A DNA stretch of 10,450 nucleotides from Variovorax sp. (GTDB lineage Bacteria; Pseudomonadota; Gammaproteobacteria; Burkholderiales; Burkholderiaceae_C), in NCBI GenBank assembly GCA_028292145.1, contig JAQGMX010000021.1, positions 1 through 10,450 of the forward strand, in the 5' to 3' direction. The position numbers and the translations under genes were made by a program. Shown here piece after piece: positions 1 to 7,895 of the stretch. The number at the start of each line of letters is the position of its first letter. The stretch's first letter is position 1. The notes beneath the pieces are model-generated. The model ran no database searches, was not told the DNA's origin, and worked only from the letters and a program-made list of their open reading frames with translations.

Positions 1-993
1 CATCTGCACGATGCCGCCGGAGACGCCGAGATCGTTGAAGATGAAGAAGCCGAGCGTCACGAAGCCCATGTGCGCGACGGATGAGTAAGCCACGAGCTTC
101 TTCATGTCCTTCTGAACCAGTGCGACCAAACCCACGTAGATCACCGCGATCAGCGACAGCGCGATCATGAGCCAGGCCCATTCGCGCGAAGCGTCGGGTG
201 CGATCGGCATCGAGAAACGCAGGAAGCCGTAGGCGCCGAGCTTCAGCATGATCGCGGCCAGCACGGCCGACCCACCGGTGGGCGCCTCGACGTGCACGTC
301 GGGCAGCCAGGTATGGAACGGCCACATCGGCACCTTGACGGCGAAGGCCGAGAAGAACGCGAAGAACAGGAAGGTCTGCGCGCTGGCCCCGAGCGGCAGC
401 TTGTGCCATGTCGCGATGTCGAAGCTGCCGCCGGACTTGTTGTACAGGTAGATCAGCGCGACGAGCATCAGCAGCGAGCCGAGCAGCGTGTACAGAAAGA
501 ATTTGAACGCAGCGTAGATCTTGTTCGAGCCGCCCCAGATACCGATGATCAGGTACATCGGGATCAGCGTGGCCTCGAAGAACACGTAGAACAGCAAGCC
601 GTCGAGCGCGGCGAACACGCCGATCATCAGGCCCGACAGAATCAGAAACGCACCCATGTACTGGTTCACGCGCTCCGTGATCACCTGCCATGCGGAAATC
701 ACGACGATCACGGTGATGAAAGCCGTCAGCAGCACCATCCACAGCGAAAGGCCGTCGACGCCCACGTGGTAGTTGATGTTGAAGCGCTGGATCCAGCTGT
801 GCTTCTCGACGAACTGCATGGCAGACGTACCGAGCTGAAAGCGCGTGTACAGCGGAATCGTGACGATGAAGCCGACGACGGAACCCGCCAATGCAACCCA
901 ACGCGTGACGTTCGCACGGTCATCCCGACCGAAAGCCAACAGCAGGCCGCCGACAACGATCGGCACCCAGATGGCGAGGCTCAACAAACCCAT
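1..993 (-). CDS. nuoM: NADH-quinone oxidoreductase subunit M (NuoM), 3' end cut by window edge
   Basis: Antiporter-like proton-pumping subunit of the complex I membrane arm, in the cytoplasmic membrane. The first 331 residues are present with no stop before the window edge; the family is usually about 490-500 residues, so about a third is missing. The start is an ATG with a GGAGAA ribosome site 8 bases upstream, 24 bases after the nuoL stop. Visible family features are many hydrophobic helices, the FFEATLIPMYL motif whose Glu140 corresponds to E. coli Glu144, the FAVKVPMWPFHTWLPD motif with Lys220 (E. coli Lys234), Lys251 in AAIMLKLGAYG (E. coli Lys265), and the helix motif KLVAYSSVAHMGF with His308. 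These charged residues form the half-channels and central hydrophilic axis known for this family. The N-terminus is hydrophobic from residue 3. Identity is clear; only completeness of the 3' part is unknown. Confidence 0.97.
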   Translation of the reverse strand, partial: MGLLSLAIWVPIVVGGLLLAFGRDDRANVTRWVALAGSVVGFIVTIPLYTRFQLGTSAMQFVEKHSWIQRFNINYHVGVDGLSLWMVLLTAFITVIVVISAWQVITERVNQYMGAFLILSGLMIGVFAALDGLLFYVFFEATLIPMYLIIGIWGGSNKIYAAFKFFLYTLLGSLLMLVALIYLYNKSGGSFDIATWHKLPLGASAQTFLFFAFFSAFAVKVPMWPFHTWLPDVHVEAPTGGSAVLAAIMLKLGAYGFLRFSMPIAPDASREWAWLMIALSLIAVIYVGLVALVQKDMKKLVAYSSVAHMGFVTLGFFIFNDLGVSGGIVQM

Positions 994-1001
994 TTTTATT
1001 C

Positions 1002-1007
1002 TTCTCC
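1002..1007 (-). promoter_or_regulatory. Ribosome binding site of nuoM (GGAGAA)
   Basis: GGAGAA lies in the 24-base nuoL-nuoM spacer, 8 bases before the ATG at 993. This matters because nuoM is cut by the window edge and its start has to be set from sequence alone. Confidence 0.75.
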
Positions 1008-1017
1008 AGCGAAACGC

Positions 1018-3066
1018 TTATTTGTTGAACCAGACGAAGTACGTCAAGAGCACGAAGATGCCCAGAAGCATCGCCATCGCGTAGTGGTAGATGAAGCCGG
1101 ACTGCGCCCGACGCACCAACCCGGCGATCCGGCCGATCGTTCTCCACGAACCGTTCACGATGGCGCCGTCGATGACGGCCTGGTCGCCGCCCTTCCAGAA
1201 GGCGGTGCCCAACGCGCGCGCACCGCGTGCCACGATGTTCTCGTTGATCCAGTCGAGGTAGTACTTGTTTTCGAGCAGGCGGTAGACCGGCCCGAATCCG
1301 CGCTTGATCGCGGCCGGCAACGCCGGGTTGATCATGTACATGTAATAAGACAGTGCGACACCGGCGACGGCCAGCCAGAAAGGCGCGGTGCTCAGGCCGT
1401 GGATCGCCATGGCGACCGGGCCGTGGAAGGCTTCGGCCATCTCGCGCATCGCAGGATGCTTGTCGAGGTTGAACGAGATCGCATCCTTGAGGAAGTCCCC
1501 GTAGAGCATCGCATCGATGGTGAAGAAACCGATGATCACCGACGGAATCGCCAGCAGCACCAGCGGCAGCCAGACGACCAGCGGGGACTCGTGCGGCTTG
1601 TGGGCATGGCTGTCGTGGCCGTGTGCGTCATGCGCGTCGTGGGCATCGTGACCATGATCGTCATGATGCGCGTCCGGATTCTGGTCGTAGCGCTCCTTGC
1701 CGTGGAACACCAGGAAGTACATGCGGAACGAATAGAACGCTGTGACGAAAACGCCTGCCAGCACGGCGAAGTAAGCGAAGCTCGAACCCCACAGATGGCT
1801 CTCGTGCACGGCCTCGATGATGCTGTCCTTGGAGTAAAAACCGGAGAAGAACGGCGTACCGATCAGCGCCAGCGAACCCAGCAGCGACGTGATCCAGGTG
1901 ATCGGCATGTACTTGCGCACGCCACCCATCCAGCGGATGTCCTGATTGTGGTGCATGCCGATGATCACAGAGCCGGCACCGAGGAACAGCAGCGCCTTGA
2001 AGAAAGCGTGCGTCATCAGGTGGAACACCGCGACCGAATAGGCCGAGGCGCCGAGCGCGACCGTCATGTAGCCGAGCTGCGACAGCGTCGAATACGCCAC
2101 CACGCGCTTGATGTCGTTCTGGATGATGCCGAGGAAGCCCATGAACAGCGCCGTGATCGCGCCGATCACCATGATGAACGACAGCGCCGTATCGGACAGT
2201 TCGAACAGCGGCGACATGCGTGCCACCATGAAAATGCCCGCGGTCACCATCGTCGCTGCGTGGATCAGCGCCGAAATTGGGGTTGGGCCTTCCATCGAGT
2301 CGGGCAGCCAGACGTGCAGCGGAAACTGCGCGCTCTTTCCCATCGCGCCGATGAACAGGCAGATGCAGATCACAGTGACGAGCATCCATTCGGTGCCCGG
2401 GAACGTGATGCCGGCGAGCGTGTTCGCCTTCGCAAACGCTTCGCCATAGTTCAGCGTGCCGGCGTAGGCCGCGATCAGGCCGATGCCGAGGATGAAGCCG
2501 AAGTCGCCCACACGGTTGACCAGGAACGCCTTCATATTCGCGAAGATGGCTGTCGGCTTGTTGTACCAGAAGCCGATCAGCAGATAGGACACCAGACCCA
2601 CCGCTTCCCAGCCGAAGAACAGCTGGAGCATGTTGTTGCTCATGACGAGCATCAGCATCGAGAAAGTGAACAGCGAGATGTACGCGAAGAAGCGGTTGTA
2701 CCCCTCGTCTTCCTCCATGTAGCCGATGGTGTAGATGTGCACCATCAGCGACACGAAGGTGACGACGCACATCATCATCGCGGTAAGGCCGTCGACCAGA
2801 AAGCCGACTTCCATCTTCAGGCCGCCGACGATCATCCATTCGTACAACGTCGCGTTGAAGCGCGCGCCGTCGACGACCACGCTCTTGAGCGTCATCGCCG
2901 AAATGATGAAGGCGACCAGCACGCCGAGGATGGTCAGCGAATGCGTGACCTTGCGGCCGAGGTGGTCGCCGCCGAACTTGGTGCCGAACAGACCGGCCAG
3001 CGTGGCGCCGACCAGGGGTGCCAGCGGTACGGCCAGCAGCATCGATGCAGAGAGGGTTGCGCTCAT
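1018..3066 (-). CDS. nuoL: NADH-quinone oxidoreductase subunit L (NuoL)
   Basis: Distal antiporter-like proton-pumping subunit of complex I, 682 residues, in the cytoplasmic membrane. The antiporter core holds Glu154 in FFGWEAVGLVSYLLIGFW, Asp188 in VNRVGDFGF, Lys244 in GAMGKSAQFPLHVWLPDSME, the STLSQLGYM helix near 327-334, His353 and Lys357 in HLMTHAFFKALL, and Lys413 in YSKDSI. The region after about residue 500 fits the long lateral helix and final membrane segment (about 660-678) typical of NuoL and absent from NuoM. Residues 466-492 form a loop with 11 histidines including three HDA repeats, which the E. coli protein, as I recall it, does not have. The ATG start matches the usual family N-terminus (hydrophobic helix LLAVPLAPLVGA). 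The ribosome site is weak, ACGAG 7 bases upstream, so translation may depend on re-initiation from nuoK, whose stop lies 11 bases upstream. Confidence 0.98.
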   Translation of the reverse strand: MSATLSASMLLAVPLAPLVGATLAGLFGTKFGGDHLGRKVTHSLTILGVLVAFIISAMTLKSVVVDGARFNATLYEWMIVGGLKMEVGFLVDGLTAMMMCVVTFVSLMVHIYTIGYMEEDEGYNRFFAYISLFTFSMLMLVMSNNMLQLFFGWEAVGLVSYLLIGFWYNKPTAIFANMKAFLVNRVGDFGFILGIGLIAAYAGTLNYGEAFAKANTLAGITFPGTEWMLVTVICICLFIGAMGKSAQFPLHVWLPDSMEGPTPISALIHAATMVTAGIFMVARMSPLFELSDTALSFIMVIGAITALFMGFLGIIQNDIKRVVAYSTLSQLGYMTVALGASAYSVAVFHLMTHAFFKALLFLGAGSVIIGMHHNQDIRWMGGVRKYMPITWITSLLGSLALIGTPFFSGFYSKDSIIEAVHESHLWGSSFAYFAVLAGVFVTAFYSFRMYFLVFHGKERYDQNPDAHHDDHGHDAHDAHDAHGHDSHAHKPHESPLVVWLPLVLLAIPSVIIGFFTIDAMLYGDFLKDAISFNLDKHPAMREMAEAFHGPVAMAIHGLSTAPFWLAVAGVALSYYMYMINPALPAAIKRGFGPVYRLLENKYYLDWINENIVARGARALGTAFWKGGDQAVIDGAIVNGSWRTIGRIAGLVRRAQSGFIYHYAMAMLLGIFVLLTYFVWFNK

Positions 3067-3077
3067 GGCTTGACTCG

Positions 3078-3386
3078 TTATCCCTTGAGCGAATTCAGTT
3101 GATCGACATTGATGTTCGACTTGTTGCGGAAGAGCAGCACCAGCAGTGCCAAACCGATCGCCGATTCGGCCGCAGCCACCGTCAGGATGAAGAACACGAA
3201 GATCTGTCCGTGCATGTCACCGAGATAGTGGGAGAAGGCGACGAAGTTCATATTGACGGCCAGGAGCATCAGCTCGACGCACATCAGCAGAACAATCAGG
3301 TTCTTGCGATTCAGGAAGATGCCGATCACCGACATCGCGAAGAGGATCGCGCCCAGCGTCAGGTAGTGGGAGAGTGTCAATGTCAT
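3078..3386 (-). CDS. nuoK: NADH-quinone oxidoreductase subunit K (NuoK)
   Basis: Small membrane-arm subunit of complex I, 102 residues (family about 100), related to MrpC/MnhC. It has three hydrophobic helices at roughly 7-25, 29-53 and 62-86. The two conserved membrane glutamates are present: Glu38 in LLMCVELMLLAVN and Glu74 in TVAAAESAIGLA, matching E. coli Glu36 and Glu72, which are needed for proton translocation. The typical FVAFSHYLGDMHGQIFVFF loop segment is also seen at 48-66. The ATG overlaps the nuoJ stop as ATGA, and a GGAGAA site sits 6 bases upstream inside the end of nuoJ, which supports this start and suggests coupled translation. The ending VDQLNSLKG is the normal family terminus. 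Nothing unusual. Confidence 0.98.
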   Translation of the reverse strand: MTLTLSHYLTLGAILFAMSVIGIFLNRKNLIVLLMCVELMLLAVNMNFVAFSHYLGDMHGQIFVFFILTVAAAESAIGLALLVLLFRNKSNINVDQLNSLKG

Positions 3387-4036
3387 GGCTTCTTCTCCGC
3401 AGGAGCTTCAACAGGTGCAGCCGGTGCGGCGGGCGGCGCCGGACGGGTCGCGTCGACCTTCACCACGCTGAGGCGATCGTGCGCTTTGACGTGGATCTGT
3501 GTGCTGACGTCGACGAACTTGGTGTCCTTGCGCTGGCGCAGCGTCAGCGCGATGGCGGCGATCATCGCCACGACCAGAATCACGGCAGCAATCTGCACCG
3601 GGTAAAGGTACTCGGTATAGAGCAATATGCCGAGCGCCTTGGTATTCGAAAGCTGCGCGATATCGCCGGCCATCGGCGTCACGGGAACGCCGCGGAAGCC
3701 GCCCATCAGTACATACGCCATTTCAAGCGCAATGACGACGCCGACCAGTGCCGCGAGCGGAAAATGCTTCCAGAAACCCTGTCGCAGACTGTCCGCGTTC
3801 AGGTCGAGCATCATCACGACGAACAGGAACAGCACCATCACAGCGCCGAGGTAGACAAGCACCAGCACGATGGCCAGGAACTCGGCCTGCAGCAGCAGCC
3901 AGACCGCCGATGCCTGCGAGAACGCAAGCATGAGATAGAGCACCGCGTGCACGGGATTGCGCGCGGTGACGACTCGGAATGCCGCAAATAGCAGCACAAG
4001 CGAGAACACGTAAAAGAAGCCTGTCTTGACGTCCAT
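3383..4036 (-). CDS. nuoJ: NADH-quinone oxidoreductase subunit J (NuoJ)
   Basis: Membrane-arm subunit of complex I next to NuoK and NuoH, 217 residues. Five hydrophobic segments are expected, roughly at 7-22, 28-48, 53-76, 92-112 and 146-166. The third carries the strongly conserved VLVYLGAVMVLFLFVVMML stretch with Tyr62 and Gly64, the pi-bulge helix that changes conformation during turnover in known structures. After the last helix there is a long tail: a charged part around RQRKDTKFVDVSTQ and then an Ala/Pro-rich end at about 199-213 finishing in EKKP. E. coli NuoJ is about 184 residues, so the tail is extra. The start ATG follows nuoI by 28 bases with no good Shine-Dalgarno, only an A-rich leader (AAAAGAAAAAATCC). 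No better in-frame start is apparent because helix 1 begins at residue 6. The stop overlaps the nuoK start. Confidence 0.97.
   Translation of the reverse strand: MDVKTGFFYVFSLVLLFAAFRVVTARNPVHAVLYLMLAFSQASAVWLLLQAEFLAIVLVLVYLGAVMVLFLFVVMMLDLNADSLRQGFWKHFPLAALVGVVIALEMAYVLMGGFRGVPVTPMAGDIAQLSNTKALGILLYTEYLYPVQIAAVILVVAMIAAIALTLRQRKDTKFVDVSTQIHVKAHDRLSVVKVDATRPAPPAAPAAPVEAPAEKKP
3393..3398 (-). promoter_or_regulatory. Ribosome binding site of nuoK (GGAGAA) inside nuoJ
   Basis: GGAGAA falls in the Ala-Glu-Lys-Lys codons at the end of nuoJ, 6 bases before the nuoK ATG. It fixes the nuoK start at the ATGA overlap. Confidence 0.75.
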
Positions 4037-4064
4037 GGATTTTTTCTTTTAGGGGCGTCTGCCG

Positions 4065-4580
4065 TTAACGGTATTTCGCGTCCGCTGCCTTGGCGGCTGC
4101 GATCTCGGGCTCATAGCGATCGCCGACCGCGAGCAGCATGTCCTTGGTGAAGTACAGATCGCCGCGCTTTTCGCCGTGGTATTCGAGGATGTGCGTCTCG
4201 ACGATCGAATCAACCGGGCAACTTTCTTCGCAGAAACCGCAGAAGATGCATTTCGTCAGGTCGATGTCGTAGCGCGTGGTGCGGCGCGAGCCGTCTTCGC
4301 GCACGTCAGACTCGATCGTAATCGCCACGGCGGGGCACACGGCCTCGCACAGCTTGCAGGCGATGCAACGTTCTTCGCCGTTTTCATAGCGGCGCAATGC
4401 ATGCAGGCCACGAAAACGCGGCGACAGCGGCGTCTTTTCTTCCGGAAACTGAACCGTAATCTTGCGCTTGAATGCGTAACGACCGGTCAGGACCATGCCT
4501 TTGAACAACTCGGTGAGCATGAAGCTCTTGAGGAAGTCCTTGACCGAGAACGAGGATGGGGAGGCAACAACAGCTGACAT
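4065..4580 (-). CDS. nuoI: NADH-quinone oxidoreductase subunit I (NuoI), two 4Fe-4S clusters
   Basis: Ferredoxin-like subunit of the complex I peripheral arm, 171 residues, carrying clusters N6a and N6b that pass electrons to the terminal cluster N2 in NuoB. Two CxxCxxCxxxCP motifs are complete: Cys72, 75, 78, 82 in CIACKLCEAVCP and Cys111, 114, 117, 121 in CIFCGFCEESCP. The N-terminal segment SVKDFLKSFMLTELFKGM is the amphipathic helix that anchors the protein to the membrane arm. HALRRYENGEERC and VDSIVETHILEYHGEKRG are near-invariant in proteobacteria. The start ATG has a GGAG site 9 bases upstream and lies 15 bases after the nuoH stop. It gives about 9 more N-terminal residues (MSAVVASPS) than the Burkholderia form as I recall it. 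No internal start codon offers a clear alternative before the helix. Confidence 0.98.
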   Translation of the reverse strand: MSAVVASPSSFSVKDFLKSFMLTELFKGMVLTGRYAFKRKITVQFPEEKTPLSPRFRGLHALRRYENGEERCIACKLCEAVCPAVAITIESDVREDGSRRTTRYDIDLTKCIFCGFCEESCPVDSIVETHILEYHGEKRGDLYFTKDMLLAVGDRYEPEIAAAKAADAKYR

Positions 4581-4595
4581 CTTGTATAGCTCCGC

Positions 4596-5672
4596 TTATT
4601 TCCAGATGTTCCAGGGCGTCTGCATCCAGCCCCCGACCACCAGCAGCCACACCAAGGTGACCGGAATGAAGATCTTCCAGCCCAGACGCATGATCTGGTC
4701 GTAGCGGAAGCGCGGGAAGGTACCGCGAATCCAGATGAACAGCGAGACCACGAAGAAGGTCTTGGCGCCCAGCCAGATCCAGCCTGGAATGAAGTCGAGG
4801 AAGCCGATCGGCGACAGCCAACCGCCGAGGAACATCAGCGCGGCCAGGATCGACACGAGCCACATGCTGGCGTACTCGGCCAGGAAGAAGATCGCAAAGC
4901 CCATGCCCGAATACTCGACCATGTGACCGGCCACGATTTCGGCTTCGCCTTCGACCACGTCGAAGGGGTGGCGGTTGGTTTCGGCCACACCGGAGATCAC
5001 GTAGACCACGAAAATCGGCAGCAGCGGCAACCAGTTCCACGACAGGAAACCCAGGCCCATGTCTGCGCCCATGCCCTTGCCCTGCACGGCAACCACATCC
5101 CCGAGATTCAAGCTGCCGGAAACCATGATCACGACGACGAGGCAGAAGCCCATCGCGATTTCATAGCTCACCATCTGGGCCGATGCACGCAGCGCGCCCA
5201 GGAAGGCGTACTTCGAGTTCGACGCCCAGCCGGCAATGATCACGCCATAAACCTCGATCGAGGTAATCGCCATGATCAGCAGCAGGCCTGCATTGACGTT
5301 AGCCAAGACAGTTTCCGGCCCGAACGGGATCGCGACCCAGGCGGCGAGCGCGGGCATGATCGCCATGATCGGGCCGAGACGGAACAATCCCGGGCTGGCA
5401 GCCGTCGGGCTGATCATCTCCTTGGTCAGCAGCTTGACCGCATCCGCAATGGGCTGCAGCAAGCCGAACGGACCCACGCGGTTGGGGCCGTGGCGAACCT
5501 GAATGAAACCCAGGAACTTGCGCTCCCACAACGTCAGGTAGGCGACTGCACCCAACAGTGGCAGCAGCACGCAGATGATCTTGATCAGCGACCAGATCAC
5601 CGGCCAGCCGCCGACGGTCCACCAGTTGGCGGCGATCAGTCCGCGGCCGAAACCGTAGATGGAATCGATCAT
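4596..5672 (-). CDS. nuoH: NADH-quinone oxidoreductase subunit H (NuoH)
   Basis: Membrane subunit that forms the quinone entry channel and links the peripheral arm to the proton-pumping arm, 358 residues, polytopic. Diagnostic regions are the first signature around residues 49-85 (WERKFLGFIQVRHGPNRVG and LLQPIADAVKLLTKE), GWASNSKYAFLGALRASAQM at 148-167, and the acidic cytoplasmic loop at 230-256 (AETNRHPFDVVEGEAEIVAG, then HMVEYSG) with Glu231, Asp238, Glu241, Glu243 and Glu245. The C-terminal FPRFRYDQIMRLGWK is also typical. The ATG overlaps the nuoG TGA as ATGA, and a GAGGTGA ribosome site lies within the last nuoG codons, so the start is well supported. The sequence resembles Comamonadaceae forms more than Burkholderia forms, from memory. 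Confidence 0.98.
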   Translation of the reverse strand: MIDSIYGFGRGLIAANWWTVGGWPVIWSLIKIICVLLPLLGAVAYLTLWERKFLGFIQVRHGPNRVGPFGLLQPIADAVKLLTKEMISPTAASPGLFRLGPIMAIMPALAAWVAIPFGPETVLANVNAGLLLIMAITSIEVYGVIIAGWASNSKYAFLGALRASAQMVSYEIAMGFCLVVVIMVSGSLNLGDVVAVQGKGMGADMGLGFLSWNWLPLLPIFVVYVISGVAETNRHPFDVVEGEAEIVAGHMVEYSGMGFAIFFLAEYASMWLVSILAALMFLGGWLSPIGFLDFIPGWIWLGAKTFFVVSLFIWIRGTFPRFRYDQIMRLGWKIFIPVTLVWLLVVGGWMQTPWNIWK

Positions 5673-7876
5673 GCGGTCACCTCGGCGTGGGCGATTTGCT
5701 GACCCAACGGCACGTTGAACGCTGCGTGCGCGCTTCCGCGTGCATCGGCAGTCAGTTGCAACGACGGTGCGCGACGTGTTAGGCCGTCCAGTTCATAGAT
5801 GCGGGCGACGACCGGCGTTGCAGCGGCGTCGCTTTCCGCTGCGAGATCGATGGCGACCGTCGAAGCGTTGTTCAGGCGATCCGCCGGTATATGGGTCGAT
5901 GCAGGGGTCGACGTCTTATCCGCCGCGCGGCGCACATGCGCGAGCACGTCTTGCGACGACTCGAAATCGAAGCCTTGCAGCCCGAGCAGATTGGCCAGCA
6001 CGCGAATCACCTTCCATGCGGGTCGCGCTTCACCGCGCGGCTTGACCACGGCATGAAAGCTCTGGACACGGCCTTCGGCGTTGACGAAGGTACCGGGCGT
6101 TTCAGAAAACGGCGCAATCGGCAACAGCACGTCGCTGAACGCGAGATTGGCCTTGAACGGGCTCATGGTCACGACCATCTGCGCATGCTCCAAACCTGCA
6201 GGCGTCTTCGCACCGGCAGCCGAGTCGAACTCAGGCTCGTTGTTCAGCAGTACAACCGCCTTCAAGCCACCCGACAGCATCTGCCCGGCATTCAGACCAC
6301 CCGTTCCCGGCAGAGCATTCGCCCATTGCGCGCCGACCGTGTTCGCAGCTTCGGTCAGGTAACCGACGCTGGCGCCGGTTTGCGCACCGATCCACTGCGC
6401 GATCGCCAGCAGTTGCGAAGCCTGCGCATGGTGCGCAGCCGCATTGCCCAGCAGGATCGCCTTGCGCTCGCCGCCCATCAAGGACTTCGCAAAAGCCTTG
6501 GCTTCGTCGCTCGCGTTGCCCTTGACCGGCGCATCGACGCCCTTCTCTGCACCGATGGCCGAGGCCACGTCGGCAAGCGCTTGCGCCCAGCCGCCGGCGG
6601 CCAAGGTCGTGACGCTCGCGAGAGACATGGCCCACGCCTCCGGTGATGCGAGTTCCGCCTCGGAAGCGATCACGCTCACCGCAGCGCCCTTGCGCACCGC
6701 CTGACGAATCCGCTGCGCGAACAGCGGATGGTCCTTGCGCAGGTTCGAGCCGACCACCAGCACGCGTTGCAGGTTCGACAGCGACGCAATCGACGTACCG
6801 AGCCAGCGAATGCCGCTGCTCGTCGTGAAGTCGGCATTGCGCAACCGATAGTCGATGTTCTCGCTGCCGAGCCCGCGCACAAGTGCGCCAGCCAGCGTCA
6901 GTTCCTCGAGCGTGCTGTGCGGGCTCACGAGAGCGCCGATGGCGGAAGCGCCGTGGTCGGTCTTGATCTGACGCAGGCCGTTGGCCACGTATTCGAGCGC
7001 GGTCTGCCAGTCGACAGCCTGCCACTGACCACCCTGCTTGAGCATGGGCTGGGTCAGGCGCTCGTCGCCGTTGAGCGATTCGTAGGAAAAGCGGTCGCGG
7101 TCGGCGATCCAGCATTCATTCACGTCTTCGTTCTCGAGCGGAACGACGCGCATGACCTGGTTGTTCTTGACTTGGACGATCAGGTTGGCACCGGTCGAAT
7201 CGTGCGGGCTCACCGACTTGCGGCGCGACAGCTCCCAGGTACGGGCGCTATAGCGGAACGGCTTGCTGGTAAGCGCGCCGACCGGGCAGATGTCGATCAT
7301 GTTGCCCGACAGTTCGGAGTCGACGGTTTCGCCGACGACGGTCGTGATTTCGGAATGCTCGCCGCGATGGATCATGCCGAGTTCCATCACGCCGGCCACT
7401 TCCTGACCGAAACGGACGCAGCGCGTGCAATGGATGCAGCGGCTCATCTCTTCCATGCTGATCAGCGGGCCGACATCCTTGTGCAGGACGACGCGCTTCT
7501 CTTCCTCGTAACGCGAAGAAGAACCGCCGTAGCCGACCGCGATGTCCTGAAGCTGGCATTCGCCGCCCTGGTCGCAAATCGGACAATCGAGCGGGTGATT
7601 GATCAGCAGAAACTCCATCACCGACTGCTGCGCCTTGATCGCCTTTTCGCTCTTGGTGCGGACGATCATGCCTTGCGTCACCGGCGTGGCGCAGGCCGGC
7701 ATCGGCTTGGGCGCCTTTTCGACGTCGACCAGGCACATGCGGCAATTCGCTGCAATGCTGAGTTTCTTGTGATAGCAGAAGTGCGGGATGTACGTCCCGG
7801 CTTTTTCGGCCGCATGCATGATCATGCTGCCTTCGATGATGTCGACCTTCTTGCCGTCGAGTTCGATTTCAACCAT
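5669..7876 (-). CDS. nuoG: NADH-quinone oxidoreductase subunit G (NuoG)
   Basis: Large Fe-S subunit of the peripheral arm, 735 residues. The N-terminal 2Fe-2S domain holds N1b at Cys34, 45, 48 and 62. N5 is ligated by His94, Cys98, Cys101 and Cys107 (HPLDCPICDQGGEC), and N4 by Cys147, 150, 153 and 197 (CIHCTRC and IDICPVG). From about 217 comes the molybdopterin-oxidoreductase-like domain, which binds no molybdenum in this family. Here the extra cluster motif (N7 of E. coli) is replaced by SVSPHDSTGANL, with no cysteines. The start chosen is the ATG of MVEIELDGKKV, the universal family N-terminus. An in-frame extension of 23 residues upstream to 7945 is possible but overlaps nuoF and is Arg-rich, unlike the family. 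The ribosome site is weak (GGA, then an A-rich leader). The C-terminus is short for the family, E. coli having about 908 residues. Confidence 0.97.
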   Translation of the reverse strand: MVEIELDGKKVDIIEGSMIMHAAEKAGTYIPHFCYHKKLSIAANCRMCLVDVEKAPKPMPACATPVTQGMIVRTKSEKAIKAQQSVMEFLLINHPLDCPICDQGGECQLQDIAVGYGGSSSRYEEEKRVVLHKDVGPLISMEEMSRCIHCTRCVRFGQEVAGVMELGMIHRGEHSEITTVVGETVDSELSGNMIDICPVGALTSKPFRYSARTWELSRRKSVSPHDSTGANLIVQVKNNQVMRVVPLENEDVNECWIADRDRFSYESLNGDERLTQPMLKQGGQWQAVDWQTALEYVANGLRQIKTDHGASAIGALVSPHSTLEELTLAGALVRGLGSENIDYRLRNADFTTSSGIRWLGTSIASLSNLQRVLVVGSNLRKDHPLFAQRIRQAVRKGAAVSVIASEAELASPEAWAMSLASVTTLAAGGWAQALADVASAIGAEKGVDAPVKGNASDEAKAFAKSLMGGERKAILLGNAAAHHAQASQLLAIAQWIGAQTGASVGYLTEAANTVGAQWANALPGTGGLNAGQMLSGGLKAVVLLNNEPEFDSAAGAKTPAGLEHAQMVVTMSPFKANLAFSDVLLPIAPFSETPGTFVNAEGRVQSFHAVVKPRGEARPAWKVIRVLANLLGLQGFDFESSQDVLAHVRRAADKTSTPASTHIPADRLNNASTVAIDLAAESDAAATPVVARIYELDGLTRRAPSLQLTADARGSAHAAFNVPLGQQIAHAEVTA
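5677..5683 (-). promoter_or_regulatory. Ribosome binding site of nuoH (GAGGTGA) inside nuoG
   Basis: GAGGTGA is formed by the Glu-Val codons and first base of the next codon near the end of nuoG and ends 4 bases before the nuoH ATG, which itself overlaps the nuoG stop. The last nuoG codons therefore serve both as coding sequence and as the nuoH initiation site. Confidence 0.8.
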
Positions 7877-7895
7877 ATGTTTTTTCCAGCAGCGC

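Noticed and set aside
292..3102. A 936-codon open frame on the plus strand
   Set aside because: It lies antisense to nuoM and nuoL, and its translation is rich in Arg, His, Asp, Glu and Gln with no domain. This is the usual shadow frame of G+C-rich genes coding for hydrophobic proteins. The opposite strand has clear conserved proteins.
4037..4064. Possible terminator or promoter in the A-rich nuoI-nuoJ spacer
   Set aside because: There is an A-run on the coding strand but no inverted repeat before a T-run, and no recognisable -35/-10 pair in only 28 bases. It reads as an A-rich translation leader.
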